Below, one piece after another: positions 1-10,333 of a stretch of DNA of 39,251 bases (its first letter is position 1; every line of letters starts with the position of its first letter). Below the pieces are notes generated by a model. It had not been told where the DNA came from and did not search any database. It saw nothing but the letters and a program-made list of their open reading frames with translations. Source of the DNA: Tetragenococcus sp. Lineage in GTDB: Bacteria > Bacillota > Bacilli > Lactobacillales > Enterococcaceae. The translations under genes were made by a program, and so were the position numbers. The DNA lies in the NCBI GenBank assembly GCA_030462125.1, contig JAKDZT010000004.1, forward strand, positions 1-39,251. Reading direction: 5' to 3'.

Positions 1-196
1 GCTATAATATATAGTATGCATAAAAAGTAAGAAAAATACAACAGTTAAACTCAAAAAAACAAACATTTTGTGTCTCACAAAGGTTAAAAAAGAATAATTC
101 ACGAACGAGGAAACGCTTGATAAAAAGGATAATTTGGAAATATCTTATATATAGTAAGTATATATGCAAACTTTGAATAAAAAACAAATAGTACAA

Positions 197-1126
197 TTAA
201 TTCTTATTTTGTTGTTCTACTTGGGCATCAATCTCATTTTTGTAGGGAATAGAAGGTTGTGCGCCATATCTTTGTACAGTTAAAGAAGACGCGATATTGC
301 CATAAGTTACGGCTTCTTCTAAATTAGAGAAATCCCTTTTTAACGTCTTACACATCGTTCCGATAAATGTATCACCGGCAGCGGTAGTATCAGCTGCAGT
401 AACAGTAATTGCTGGTACTAGACCTTGTTTACCAGCAAAATCATAAAATACGCCTTTAGATCCCATAGTAATCACGACAGCTGCAACGCCTTTATTATGC
501 AATTTTTCTGCTGCCTTTTTAGCAGAAGCCTCGTCATTTACCGAGATACCCGTAATCACTTCAGTTTCTGTTTCATTTGGCACGATTAAATCGCTGTTAG
601 TGAAAAGTTCTTGTGGAATTTTTTCAGCAGGAGCGGGGTTTAAAATTGTTTTGACACCATTCTGTTGAGCTATAGTAAAAGCTTCGATTGTACTATCAAT
701 AGGGCTTTCAAATTGTGCGACAATGACATCACTTTGCTGAATAATTGTGCTATTTTTACGTACGTCTTCAGGCGTAAAAGATTCGTTCGCTCCAGCGTAC
801 ATCGTAATCGTATTTTCCCCGTGTTCATCTACGGTAATAAAAGCTTGCCCGGTTGTGGCGTTATCTTGTGTCATAATACCGTTTGAATCGATTTCTTCGA
901 GAGTTAATAGCTGCTTCATTTGTTTGCCTACATTATCGTTTCCCACAGCGCCGATGAAAAATGTCTGACAGCCGGCTCGTTTCGCTGCAAGGGCTTGATT
1001 CGCCCCCTTTCCTCCTCCAGCAGAGTAGTGTTCTAAGGCAGCGACTGTTTCACCCGGTCGAGGAATCTTTTTTACTCGCAAATTTGTATCAAGATTAATA
1101 CTACCAATAATTGTTATCGCATTCAT
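197..1126 (-). CDS. rbsK: Ribokinase (PfkB family sugar kinase)
   Basis: 309-aa ORF; GGGKGANQALAAKRAG and DTTAAGDTFIGT motifs of ribokinases; AGGAGG RBS just upstream of the start. Confidence 0.93.
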   Translation of the reverse strand: MNAITIIGSINLDTNLRVKKIPRPGETVAALEHYSAGGGKGANQALAAKRAGCQTFFIGAVGNDNVGKQMKQLLTLEEIDSNGIMTQDNATTGQAFITVDEHGENTITMYAGANESFTPEDVRKNSTIIQQSDVIVAQFESPIDSTIEAFTIAQQNGVKTILNPAPAEKIPQELFTNSDLIVPNETETEVITGISVNDEASAKKAAEKLHNKGVAAVVITMGSKGVFYDFAGKQGLVPAITVTAADTTAAGDTFIGTMCKTLKRDFSNLEEAVTYGNIASSLTVQRYGAQPSIPYKNEIDAQVEQQNKN

Positions 1127-1334
1127 TTTTTTTACCTCCTAGAAACGTTACGTACAAGTTTTCCTCTAAGAAGTGAATTTGTACGTTTTAAAAATAATAT
1201 ACGTAGCGTAATCCACCGTTTTTATAATTTTATTATAACACATTCTTTCGTATATACGATAAAGCGGGTATCTTTGAAGCCAGGAGAAAAAGTGCTAAAA
1301 TGTGTAACAGATTGTTTAGAAAAGAGTGAAAATA

Positions 1335-2366
1335 ATGTTAACAACAGAAGACTTTGATTTTGACTTGCCCGAAGAGTTAATTGCACAAACGCCATTAACA
1401 GATAGAGCAAGTTCTCGTTTATTAGTATTAGATTCAAAAACGGGCAAAATGCAAGACAAGCACTTTTATGATATTATCGACGAATTACATCCAGGAGACG
1501 CTCTCGTTATGAATGATACACGAGTTCTGCCTGCCCGCTTGTATGGAGAAAAAGAAGATACTGGTGGTCATCTTGAGGTATTATTATTAAACAATACGGA
1601 AGGCGATCTTTGGGAAACATTAGTTAAACCAGCGAAACGTGCCAAAGTAGGAACGAAAATTAGCTTTGGTGATGGACGTATAAAAGCAGTAGTAGAAGAA
1701 GAGCTCGAACATGGTGGACGAATGATTCGTTTTAGTTATGAAGGGATCTTTCTAGAAAATTTGGAAGCTTTAGGTGAAATGCCTCTGCCCCCTTATATTA
1801 AAAAGAAGTTGGACGATCCAGAACGTTACCAAACGGTTTATGCCAAAGAAAATGGATCTGCTGCGGCACCAACAGCGGGTTTGCACTTTACCGAAGAATT
1901 GCTAAATAAAATTCAAAAAAAAGGAATCGAACTTGTATATTTGACGCTGCATGTTGGTTTAGGAACTTTTCGACCTGTTAGCGTAGAAAATATCGAAGAT
2001 CATGATATGCACAGTGAATTTTACCGTTTAACTGAAGATTCGGCCGATCGTTTGAACCAAGTCAGAGAAAACGGCGGAAGAATTGTTGCGGTAGGGACAA
2101 CTTCTATTCGCACGTTAGAAACGATTGGTACAAAATTTGATGGTAAGATCCAAGCAGATAGCGGTTGGACAGATATCTTCATCACACCAGGCTATCAATG
2201 GAAGATCGTTGATGCTTTTTCGACAAACTTTCATTTGCCTAAATCAACTCTTGTTATGATGGTTAGTGCCTTTGCGGGCCGCGATAATATTTTAACTGCT
2301 TATCAACATGCCGTTGAAGAAAGGTATCGTTTCTTTAGCTTTGGTGACGCAATGTTTATTAAATAA
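1335..2366 (+). CDS. queA: S-adenosylmethionine:tRNA ribosyltransferase-isomerase QueA
   Basis: [34 protein letters not shown]-terminus and [15 protein letters not shown] motifs; ATG at 1335 preferred over the GTG at 1326. Confidence 0.95.
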   Translation: MLTTEDFDFDLPEELIAQTPLTDRASSRLLVLDSKTGKMQDKHFYDIIDELHPGDALVMNDTRVLPARLYGEKEDTGGHLEVLLLNNTEGDLWETLVKPAKRAKVGTKISFGDGRIKAVVEEELEHGGRMIRFSYEGIFLENLEALGEMPLPPYIKKKLDDPERYQTVYAKENGSAAAPTAGLHFTEELLNKIQKKGIELVYLTLHVGLGTFRPVSVENIEDHDMHSEFYRLTEDSADRLNQVRENGGRIVAVGTTSIRTLETIGTKFDGKIQADSGWTDIFITPGYQWKIVDAFSTNFHLPKSTLVMMVSAFAGRDNILTAYQHAVEERYRFFSFGDAMFIK

Positions 2367-2373
2367 AAAATAA

Positions 2374-2428
2374 GACCAAATGGCTCTCATTTATCAATAG
2401 TGATAGAAGAGAGCCATTTGGTTTTTTA
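2374..2428 (+). terminator. Rho-independent terminator downstream of queA
   Basis: ACCAAATGGCTCTC ... GAGAGCCATTTGGT followed by TTTTTTAT. Confidence 0.85.
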
Positions 2429-2584
2429 TAGGGAAGAGCGATGGCACTTGAGAAATAGGTTGTTTAATTGCTGAATGAATAGTACTTTCGTCTTTCACTG
2501 TTCGTTCAGGGTACGAACAAACAGTGTTCTCTTATTACATTATTCATTCGCACTTCAAATACATCTTCCTTTTGATTTTACCCA

Positions 2585-3295
2585 CTACTCTTTAGGCAGT
2601 TCTTGATAAAAAGCTGATTTGGTGGCGTAGATATAAGGCATTAACCATAGATAGCCAATCCCAAAAGTAAGAAGGCTGAGGATGTGCCAACCGATAAAAC
2701 TTAAATCCAAGAAAAACAACTTCGCTTTAAATCCGTTCATTAAATGACGGCTAGCTGTAATGCTATCAAGATAGCCTGGAGTTTCTCCTGTATTTTTATA
2801 GGTATCATAATAAATATAGTAACTTTGTGAGTAAGAATAATATTTAATAATTCCTGGAATAATGAATAACAAGCCCCATAAAAAGCGAAATACAGCGGTC
2901 AGTAAATAAATAACAAGGACAGCTAAAGCATAAGGTGCCCGGAAGGTACGGAAAATATCTTTAAATGGTCGAATAACTTCTTTTTGTCCTCGTAATATAT
3001 CTAAGAAGGTCCAACCCATCGCAGTGGTAAAAAATACGGTAATTAATCCTGAAATAAAACTACTCGAACTCGAATTACCAGCAGACCCATTAGCGTCTGG
3101 AGGGTTTACATAGTTCATACTCATTTCACGTAAAGATTCAAAATTTTGAGCAATAAATAACGCCACCGGAACAATAATGATAGCAACAACAACGAATAAA
3201 ATAATGATCGGGACTAAATTCATGAGGACACTTTCTTTCCAACGCCCCTGCAACATCCCCCTAGCTTCTGCGCGTAATTCAGCATTTGATTTCAT
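2585..3295 (-). CDS. DUF975 family integral membrane protein
   Basis: 236 aa, N-terminal LRAEARGMLQGRWKESVLMNLVPIII, multiple TM segments, typical DUF975 layout. Confidence 0.8.
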   Translation of the reverse strand: MKSNAELRAEARGMLQGRWKESVLMNLVPIIILFVVVAIIIVPVALFIAQNFESLREMSMNYVNPPDANGSAGNSSSSSFISGLITVFFTTAMGWTFLDILRGQKEVIRPFKDIFRTFRAPYALAVLVIYLLTAVFRFLWGLLFIIPGIIKYYSYSQSYYIYYDTYKNTGETPGYLDSITASRHLMNGFKAKLFFLDLSFIGWHILSLLTFGIGYLWLMPYIYATKSAFYQELPKE

Positions 3296-3478
3296 ATATA
3301 AGCTCCTATCTTTAATTTATAAACAGTATAACAAAGGCAAGGAAAAAGCAAAACTAGGAAGGTTTACCGTCATTGGTTATTGCAAAATCGTATTTTTCCC
3401 TTTATGATAAAGAATGGTACGTATTTTTTAAGGAAAGTTAGGAGGATTTTTGTTTCCTCTAGAAAAATAAGAAAGTAG

Positions 3479-4633
<1,155 letters not shown>

Positions 4634-4714
4634 CTTTCTAGAAAAATACTAGTGAAATATACTGGCTTCTGATACAGTATAGAGTGAAACGATAAAAGCT
4701 GAGGTGAAAAATTA

Positions 4715-5089
4715 ATGGAAATACTTATAATGCTGGTGCCTATCATCATTTTAATGTATTTTATGCAGCGTTCTCAAAAGAAACAGCAAAGAAAACGTCA
4801 AGAAGTACTAGACAGTATGCGTCCGGGAAACCAAGTGGTAACAATTGGTGGCTTGCATGGTGTAGTTTCGGAAATTGATGATGATAAAAAAACAGTCACA
4901 CTTGACTGTGAAGGTATCTTTCTTGAGTTTGATCGTGCGTCAATTCGCACAGTAAAATCTAATTCTGCAGAAGAAAATGCGCAAAGTGATTCAGTACCGA
5001 CAACGGATAATACACCAGAACCTGCCGAAGATACTGAAAATAGAAATTCTAATGAAGATCCTTCCCAAGAAGATAAAAATGAATCATAA
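4715..5089 (+). CDS. yajC: Preprotein translocase subunit YajC
   Basis: Single TM then RSQKKQQRKRQEVLDSMRPGNQVVTIGGLHGVVSEI; acidic C-terminal tail; follows tgt. Confidence 0.92.
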   Translation: MEILIMLVPIIILMYFMQRSQKKQQRKRQEVLDSMRPGNQVVTIGGLHGVVSEIDDDKKTVTLDCEGIFLEFDRASIRTVKSNSAEENAQSDSVPTTDNTPEPAEDTENRNSNEDPSQEDKNES

Positions 5090-5121
5090 GAATGATTTCA
5101 AATAATCCAAACTTGACATTA

Positions 5122-5149
5122 AGACTAGTATGATACTAGTCTTTTTTTT
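5122..5149 (+). terminator. Terminator downstream of yajC
   Basis: AGACTAGTA-TGA-TACTAGTCT followed by T-run. Confidence 0.85.
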
Positions 5150-5171
5150 CAATAAATAATTGTATAAAAAT

Positions 5172-5214
5172 AAAGCTGGAGGAACAAAGCGACTTAATTT
5201 GTTCCTCCAGCTTT
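5172..5214 (-). terminator. Terminator of the mevalonate operon, overlapping the 3' end of fni
   Basis: 17-bp perfect inverted repeat AAAGCTGGAGGAACAAA/TTTGTTCCTCCAGCTTT; stop codon of fni sits in the loop; U-rich on the minus strand beyond it. Confidence 0.85.
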
Positions 5215-6252
5215 ACGCATACTATATTGTTTTTCATCGATATTTCTTGCTTGGCACCAGTTTTTAGGTTTTCCTGTTAAAATCAATGGGACTTTTGTTA
5301 AATCAGCCGTTTTTAAAGCGCCACACATGGTATAAAGGGTCTGTAACTCATTTTTCCATTGTTCGATTAAGTCGATCGTGGCTTGCTCTCCATTTGTTAG
5401 GAGATAATTCAAAATTGTTCCGGAAATCCCCACCATTTTAGCACCCAAACAAAGCGATTTGAAAATATCAAAAGCGTTGCGGATGCCTCCAGATGCGATT
5501 AAGTTAAAATCTTGATTAACTTCATGGGCTTCTAATAGAGACTCGACCGTCGATTGTCCAAAATGGTCTAAGTATTTAAATTCACGTTTTTTACGACGGG
5601 CGTTTTCAATTTGAGTGAAACTAGTTCCGCCACTACCAGCGACATCAACGGTTTTAATCCCTGTGTCTAATATTTGTGTGATCGTCTCGCGTGTCATACC
5701 AAAGCCTACTTCTTTTACAATCACAGGAACTTCAATATATTGTGCGATTTTTTCTAATAAAAGCAACCAATCAGTAAAATCGCGATCTCCTTCAGGCATG
5801 ACCAATTCTTGTGGTGTATTTAAATGGATTTGCAGGGCGTCTGCTTGAAAAAGGTCTACTGCTTTCTGCGTATTTTCTAAAGAAGTGCCTGCTCCCACAT
5901 TGGCTAGTAAGAATCCATCTGGAAATTCTTTTCTGACGATTGTAAAAGAGTCTTTTGTTTCAGGCGCTTTTAGTGCAGTAGAAACTGAACCGGTGGCCAT
6001 CATTAAACCGGTCTCTCTAGCAATGATAGCTAACTTTTGGTTAATTTTTTTTGTCCACTGGCTTCCACCAGTCATCGCATTAATAAAAAAAGGACTAGAA
6101 AATGAATGATGAAATAATTCAGTAGCAATCGATACGTCACTAAAACGGTTGGAAGTAAATGATTGATGGACAATTCTGACTTCATCAAAATCATTGGCAT
6201 GTGGTTTATGAAATGCTTTGGCTAGTGAAACATGTTCATCTTTTCGATTCAT
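5194..6252 (-). CDS. fni: Type 2 isopentenyl-diphosphate delta-isomerase
   Basis: FINAMTGGS, VKEVGFGM, VDVAGSGGTSF and ASGGIRN motifs; last gene of mevalonate operon. Confidence 0.95.
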   Translation of the reverse strand: MNRKDEHVSLAKAFHKPHANDFDEVRIVHQSFTSNRFSDVSIATELFHHSFSSPFFINAMTGGSQWTKKINQKLAIIARETGLMMATGSVSTALKAPETKDSFTIVRKEFPDGFLLANVGAGTSLENTQKAVDLFQADALQIHLNTPQELVMPEGDRDFTDWLLLLEKIAQYIEVPVIVKEVGFGMTRETITQILDTGIKTVDVAGSGGTSFTQIENARRKKREFKYLDHFGQSTVESLLEAHEVNQDFNLIASGGIRNAFDIFKSLCLGAKMVGISGTILNYLLTNGEQATIDLIEQWKNELQTLYTMCGALKTADLTKVPLILTGKPKNWCQARNIDEKQYSMRKAGGTN

Positions 6253-7340
6253 TTAGGGCCTCCTCGATAATGGTAAACATGCAAAGGTAAAGGGATAATA
6301 TCTGCCTTTTCCCATTTACTCATTAAAGGCAAAATTCCGGTTTTTTGATCAGCAATAACAATGCCACAATCTCCTCCTCCAGCACCAGAAGATTTCGCTG
6401 CCCCGCCACAAGCTTGCGCTAGATCACATAGTTGCTTTAACGCAGGTGTCTCGATGACGACATGGGTTGCTTGTGCGAGATTTTGTAATAATTGACGATT
6501 TTTTATAATCATTTTTTTTATTTTTGCGACATTATCTTGCATAAAACCATCAATCATATCTTCGACACAGCGTTTACTGTTAGATAAAAATTGTTCATAA
6601 CTTTTTTGCGTATCATTTTTATCTTGTTTGGATTGATTCACTTGATCAACTAAATCTGAGGTAGAGGCAGGACTTCCTGTCCAACCGATCAATAGCCGCA
6701 TATGTTTAGGTGCTTGTAATGGTTGAATCGAAAGTTTGGGCCAATCGCTTTGCAAAAGATCACTTATTGGCCATTTCTTTTGTCTTTGCTTTACCCATTC
6801 ATGATCAAAAGTAGAAAAAGCGAGCCACCCGCCAAAACAACTAGCCGCAATGTCCCCACAAGAGCCATTTCCTTGCACAGCTAAATGAGCTAAAGCGGCA
6901 ATTTTGAATTGCATGATTGGATCCATTTGTAAATCATAGAATAAGTTGAGTGCTTTGACGGTGCCTACTGTAACGGCGCCACTTGAACCTAAACCGTATT
7001 TGCGGCCGCTGGAATTATCTAGTTCACTAGTAACTTTTAGATGATAAAAGCTCAGCAAGGTACCTTGTTCTTTGGCATAACGTTCTGTTAAACGAATAGC
7101 AGCTAGAATATAATGGAATGGATTTTCCCGGTGGTCTAAAACAAGTTCACCGTCTCTTCTTGTCCAACGAATCGGTAGATCACTGTATTGTTGAGATTGA
7201 ATACTACCATTTTCGGTAGCACTTTCGATGGTGACATTAATAAATTGATCCACAGCTGCAATGATAGCCGGATGTCCTGGCTCGACCACAGCGTATTCTC
7301 CTGCAATATACAATTTTCCCGGGGTAGATACTTCGATCAT
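6249..7340 (-). CDS. Phosphomevalonate kinase
   Basis: GHMP kinase: PGKLYIAGEYAVVEPGHPAI, KYGLGSSGAVTVG, GAGGGDCG motifs; 4-bp overlaps with both neighbours. Confidence 0.94.
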   Translation of the reverse strand: MIEVSTPGKLYIAGEYAVVEPGHPAIIAAVDQFINVTIESATENGSIQSQQYSDLPIRWTRRDGELVLDHRENPFHYILAAIRLTERYAKEQGTLLSFYHLKVTSELDNSSGRKYGLGSSGAVTVGTVKALNLFYDLQMDPIMQFKIAALAHLAVQGNGSCGDIAASCFGGWLAFSTFDHEWVKQRQKKWPISDLLQSDWPKLSIQPLQAPKHMRLLIGWTGSPASTSDLVDQVNQSKQDKNDTQKSYEQFLSNSKRCVEDMIDGFMQDNVAKIKKMIIKNRQLLQNLAQATHVVIETPALKQLCDLAQACGGAAKSSGAGGGDCGIVIADQKTGILPLMSKWEKADIIPLPLHVYHYRGGPK

Positions 7341-8329
7341 TTGGCCACTTCCGTTTCTAAAGATTCGACTCCCTTGCCAGCGTAAGCCATTACTAGCTGT
7401 TGTTCAGGAAATTCTTTTTGTAATTCTTCATAAATTTTTTGACTGTCCTTTTTTTGACAAAGGACTTTTACATTAGGACCAGCGTCCATAGTAAAGTAGC
7501 AGTCTTGCCCGGCATCACGCATGGCGTATACTTTGTTCATCGCTTTTAGACTATCGGGTGTCCAATAAGTAAAAGGCGGAGAAGCAGCCAAAGTCGTTGC
7601 GTGCATTTTTAAACAATTTGTCTCCGTTACTTGGCCTAAAGCATGGAAGTCGTGATTTTCGATAGCTTCTTGTGCTTTTTTAATATCTGCATCAGCGGCT
7701 TTTAGCCAATCATCATAATAAAGCGAAGTTTCTACGGTTTGTTGCATCCCGTTTCGGCTAGAGACCTTTTTCGCTTTATCATTGATTAGAATAAAAATCA
7801 TGGCTAAGTCATCTTCCCAGTGATTGGAAGCCATAGGTAAAGCATAAGAAGATTGATCAGAATGTCCTTTTTTCCATTCGACAAAACCGCCATATATACT
7901 GCGGCAGGCAGAACCAGATCCTTTGCGTGCTAGTCGTGACAATTCTGTGGTTGAAAGATTAAGCCCTAAAGCGTCATTACAAGCTCCTGCTAAAGCTGCC
8001 AAACCACTAGCAGACGAAGCTAAACCAGCTGCTGTGGGGACGAAGTTTTGGCTATACACCAGCGCATGTTCAAATATTCCTGCTTGCTCGCGTGCTAATT
8101 GTAAAAAACGACTAACTTTTTGCGTCGCTTTTTCATCTTGTAATTCCCCATCTAAATAGAATAAGTCTTGTGTGTAATCTTTAGAAAAAGAGACGCTTGT
8201 TTCTGTATAGAAAGCATCTAGGGTTAAAGATAAACTACTATTCATGGGTAAAATTAACTGTTGGTCTTTTTTGCCCCAATATTTAATTAAGGCGATGTTG
8301 GTAAATGCGCGGGCTTTTCCATTATGCAT
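7337..8329 (-). CDS. mvaD: Diphosphomevalonate decarboxylase
   Basis: ARAFTNIALIKYWGKKDQQLILPMNSSLSLTL, AGLASSASGLAALA, GSACRSIYGGFVEW, TMDAGPNVKVL motifs. Confidence 0.96.
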   Translation of the reverse strand: MHNGKARAFTNIALIKYWGKKDQQLILPMNSSLSLTLDAFYTETSVSFSKDYTQDLFYLDGELQDEKATQKVSRFLQLAREQAGIFEHALVYSQNFVPTAAGLASSASGLAALAGACNDALGLNLSTTELSRLARKGSGSACRSIYGGFVEWKKGHSDQSSYALPMASNHWEDDLAMIFILINDKAKKVSSRNGMQQTVETSLYYDDWLKAADADIKKAQEAIENHDFHALGQVTETNCLKMHATTLAASPPFTYWTPDSLKAMNKVYAMRDAGQDCYFTMDAGPNVKVLCQKKDSQKIYEELQKEFPEQQLVMAYAGKGVESLETEVAK

Positions 8330-9257
8330 ATTGGTAAACTCCTAATCCTTGTATCCAACTTTTTTTTATGCCGCGTTTTTGTAAACGTTGGGCGAGTAAC
8401 TCCGCTTGTTCTTTGGTTTTAGTTAATGCCAAAAAACAACCGCCGCGACCGCCACCTGTTAATTTTGCGCCTAATGCGCCGTTTTCTAAAGAAAAGTGGA
8501 TGAAATCATCTAATCGTTGATTGCTAACGGTTAAAGATCTTAAATGGTCTTGCGCTTGGTTCATTATTTCTCCTAAAACTTCAGGTTGGTTGGCAATAAT
8601 CGCTTCTTTGGCTTGATCGGTTAAGACGCCTAACTCTTGGATTGCCGAAAAAGTTTTATTATGAAAAGCCTGTAACCGTTCGGATACCGATTGTACAGCT
8701 TCTCTAGTTTGACCAAGCATACCAGTGTCAGCGACAAGTAGATGAGCATTCATATTCATTGGAAAAGTTGTGACTTGTTGTTTTCTTTCAAAAAAAATAG
8801 GTTCATTTCCACTTGCAGCCGCAGCATCGATACCACTAGGGTTTCCATGAGCAATATTTTCTGCAAAATCAACAAAAAATAGCAGTGTTTTTTGATTGAG
8901 CTCTTGCTCACTCCAAGCAAAAAAAGCCCGCGTAACAGCGACTGCAACCGCAGCGCTTGAACCCATGCCTCTTGCCGCTGGAACTGTACTGTTGATATCT
9001 AATTGAAAATGGGGCGTATGTAATTCGGTTTGTAATTTATAGGCAAGCTGTGTGACGCTTTGTAACTGCTCAGGCGCGCCTTCCAGGTAACCTACATAAT
9101 AACACGATGCTAAAAAATTTTTTTCTGCTTGTTGTACAGTGGCATTTACTTGTGTGCCGCTAAAAGGGAAAGCAATTGCTGGTTCTCCATAGACAACGGA
9201 ATGCTCACCAATTAAAATTATTTTTCCATTTGAATGACCATTTCCCTGAACTAACAT
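8322..9257 (-). CDS. mvk: Mevalonate kinase
   Basis: GKIILIGEHSVVYGEPAIAFP, ARGMGSSAAVAVAVTRA, KLTGGGRGGCFLAL motifs; first gene of the operon. Confidence 0.95.
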   Translation of the reverse strand: MLVQGNGHSNGKIILIGEHSVVYGEPAIAFPFSGTQVNATVQQAEKNFLASCYYVGYLEGAPEQLQSVTQLAYKLQTELHTPHFQLDINSTVPAARGMGSSAAVAVAVTRAFFAWSEQELNQKTLLFFVDFAENIAHGNPSGIDAAAASGNEPIFFERKQQVTTFPMNMNAHLLVADTGMLGQTREAVQSVSERLQAFHNKTFSAIQELGVLTDQAKEAIIANQPEVLGEIMNQAQDHLRSLTVSNQRLDDFIHFSLENGALGAKLTGGGRGGCFLALTKTKEQAELLAQRLQKRGIKKSWIQGLGVYQYA

Positions 9258-9481
9258 GTTGAGCCTCTTTCTATTTTCATTTTTTTATCCTTTAAATATT
9301 CTACTAAATTAATGCTTACTCGTTAAGTATTCAAAACATTTTATAAGAAAAAAAGTGAAATCTTAAGGTTTTTGACCGATAAATAAGAAAAAATATCCTA
9401 CTTGACGTTACTAGATATGGCGGGTTAAAGTGTTTAAGTTGAAGACAAAATACAATATTTAGTGAAATTAGAAGGGATGTT

Positions 9482-10126
9482 ATGAGTGTGATTGTGTTAG
9501 CAGGTACGATCGGCGCAGGAAAATCCAGTTTAACTGCATTATTAGCCAATCATTTAGGTAGCCAAGCTTTTTATGAATCAGTAGAGGAAAATGAAGTGTT
9601 GCCTTTATTTTATCAGGATCCAGAACAATATGCTTTTTTATTACAAATCTATTTTTTAAACAAGCGTTTTGCCAATATTAAAAGAGCAATGCAAGAAGGA
9701 AATAACGTGCTGGATCGTTCGATTTATGAGGATTCTCTTTTATTCCATTTAAATGCAGACCTGGGTAGGGCTAGTGATGTTGAAGTGCGGGTATATGATG
9801 AATTATTAAACAACATGATGGAAGAATTACCTTATGCTGCTCACAAAAAGCACCCGGATTTGTTAGTCCACATTAAAGTTTCGTTTGCTACTATGCTTGA
9901 ACGTATCCAAAAACGGGGCAGGCCGTATGAACAATTAGACTATGATCCTAGCTTGTATGATTATTACAAAGAATTAAATAAACGTTATGACACTTGGTAT
10001 GAAAAATATGAACACAGCCCTAAAATCCAAATCGACGGGGACCGTTTAAATTTTGTTGAAAGCCCGCAAGCGGCGCAACAAGTGCTCGCAATGATTGATG
10101 AGAAATTAGCAGAGATTCGTGACTAA
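9482..10126 (+). CDS. Deoxynucleoside kinase (dGK/dAK family)
   Basis: VIVLAGTIGAGKSSLTALLANHLG P-loop, VLDRSIYEDSLLF, RIQKRGRPYEQ. Confidence 0.9.
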   Translation: MSVIVLAGTIGAGKSSLTALLANHLGSQAFYESVEENEVLPLFYQDPEQYAFLLQIYFLNKRFANIKRAMQEGNNVLDRSIYEDSLLFHLNADLGRASDVEVRVYDELLNNMMEELPYAAHKKHPDLLVHIKVSFATMLERIQKRGRPYEQLDYDPSLYDYYKELNKRYDTWYEKYEHSPKIQIDGDRLNFVESPQAAQQVLAMIDEKLAEIRD

Positions 10127-10135
10127 TACAATTTG

Positions 10136-10187
10136 TTTGTGAAGAAAGTTCTGCAAAAAGGATTTTTTTCACAAATAGATTTTTTTA
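10136..10187 (+). terminator. Probable terminator downstream of the deoxynucleoside kinase gene
   Basis: TTTGTGAAGAAA ... TTTTTTTCACAAA imperfect stem followed by TAGATTTTTTT. Confidence 0.5.
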
Positions 10188-10333
10188 CACTGTCTTCCTC
10201 GTATATGAAAACCTTTTATAGCGTTTTTTATGTGAAGTTTCTTGCAAAACTTTTGGTTGTGCAAAAATTATTGATAGTTCTTATATTCACAAACTTGGTA
10301 TAGTATGTTTGTAAAATAAGGGAGGAAAAACAG

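Noticed and set aside
2-196. 64-aa ORF on the minus strand at the window start
   Set aside because: Phe/Tyr/Ile-rich low-complexity translation of AT-rich DNA at the edge; no RBS or domain
10225-10295. Rex-type operator upstream of nox (TTGTGAA/TTCACAA half-sites)
   Set aside because: Several half-sites (ATGTGAAG, TTGTGCAA, TTCACAAA) but none with the expected 6-nt spacing; the clearest pair at 10136-10175 is better explained as a terminator
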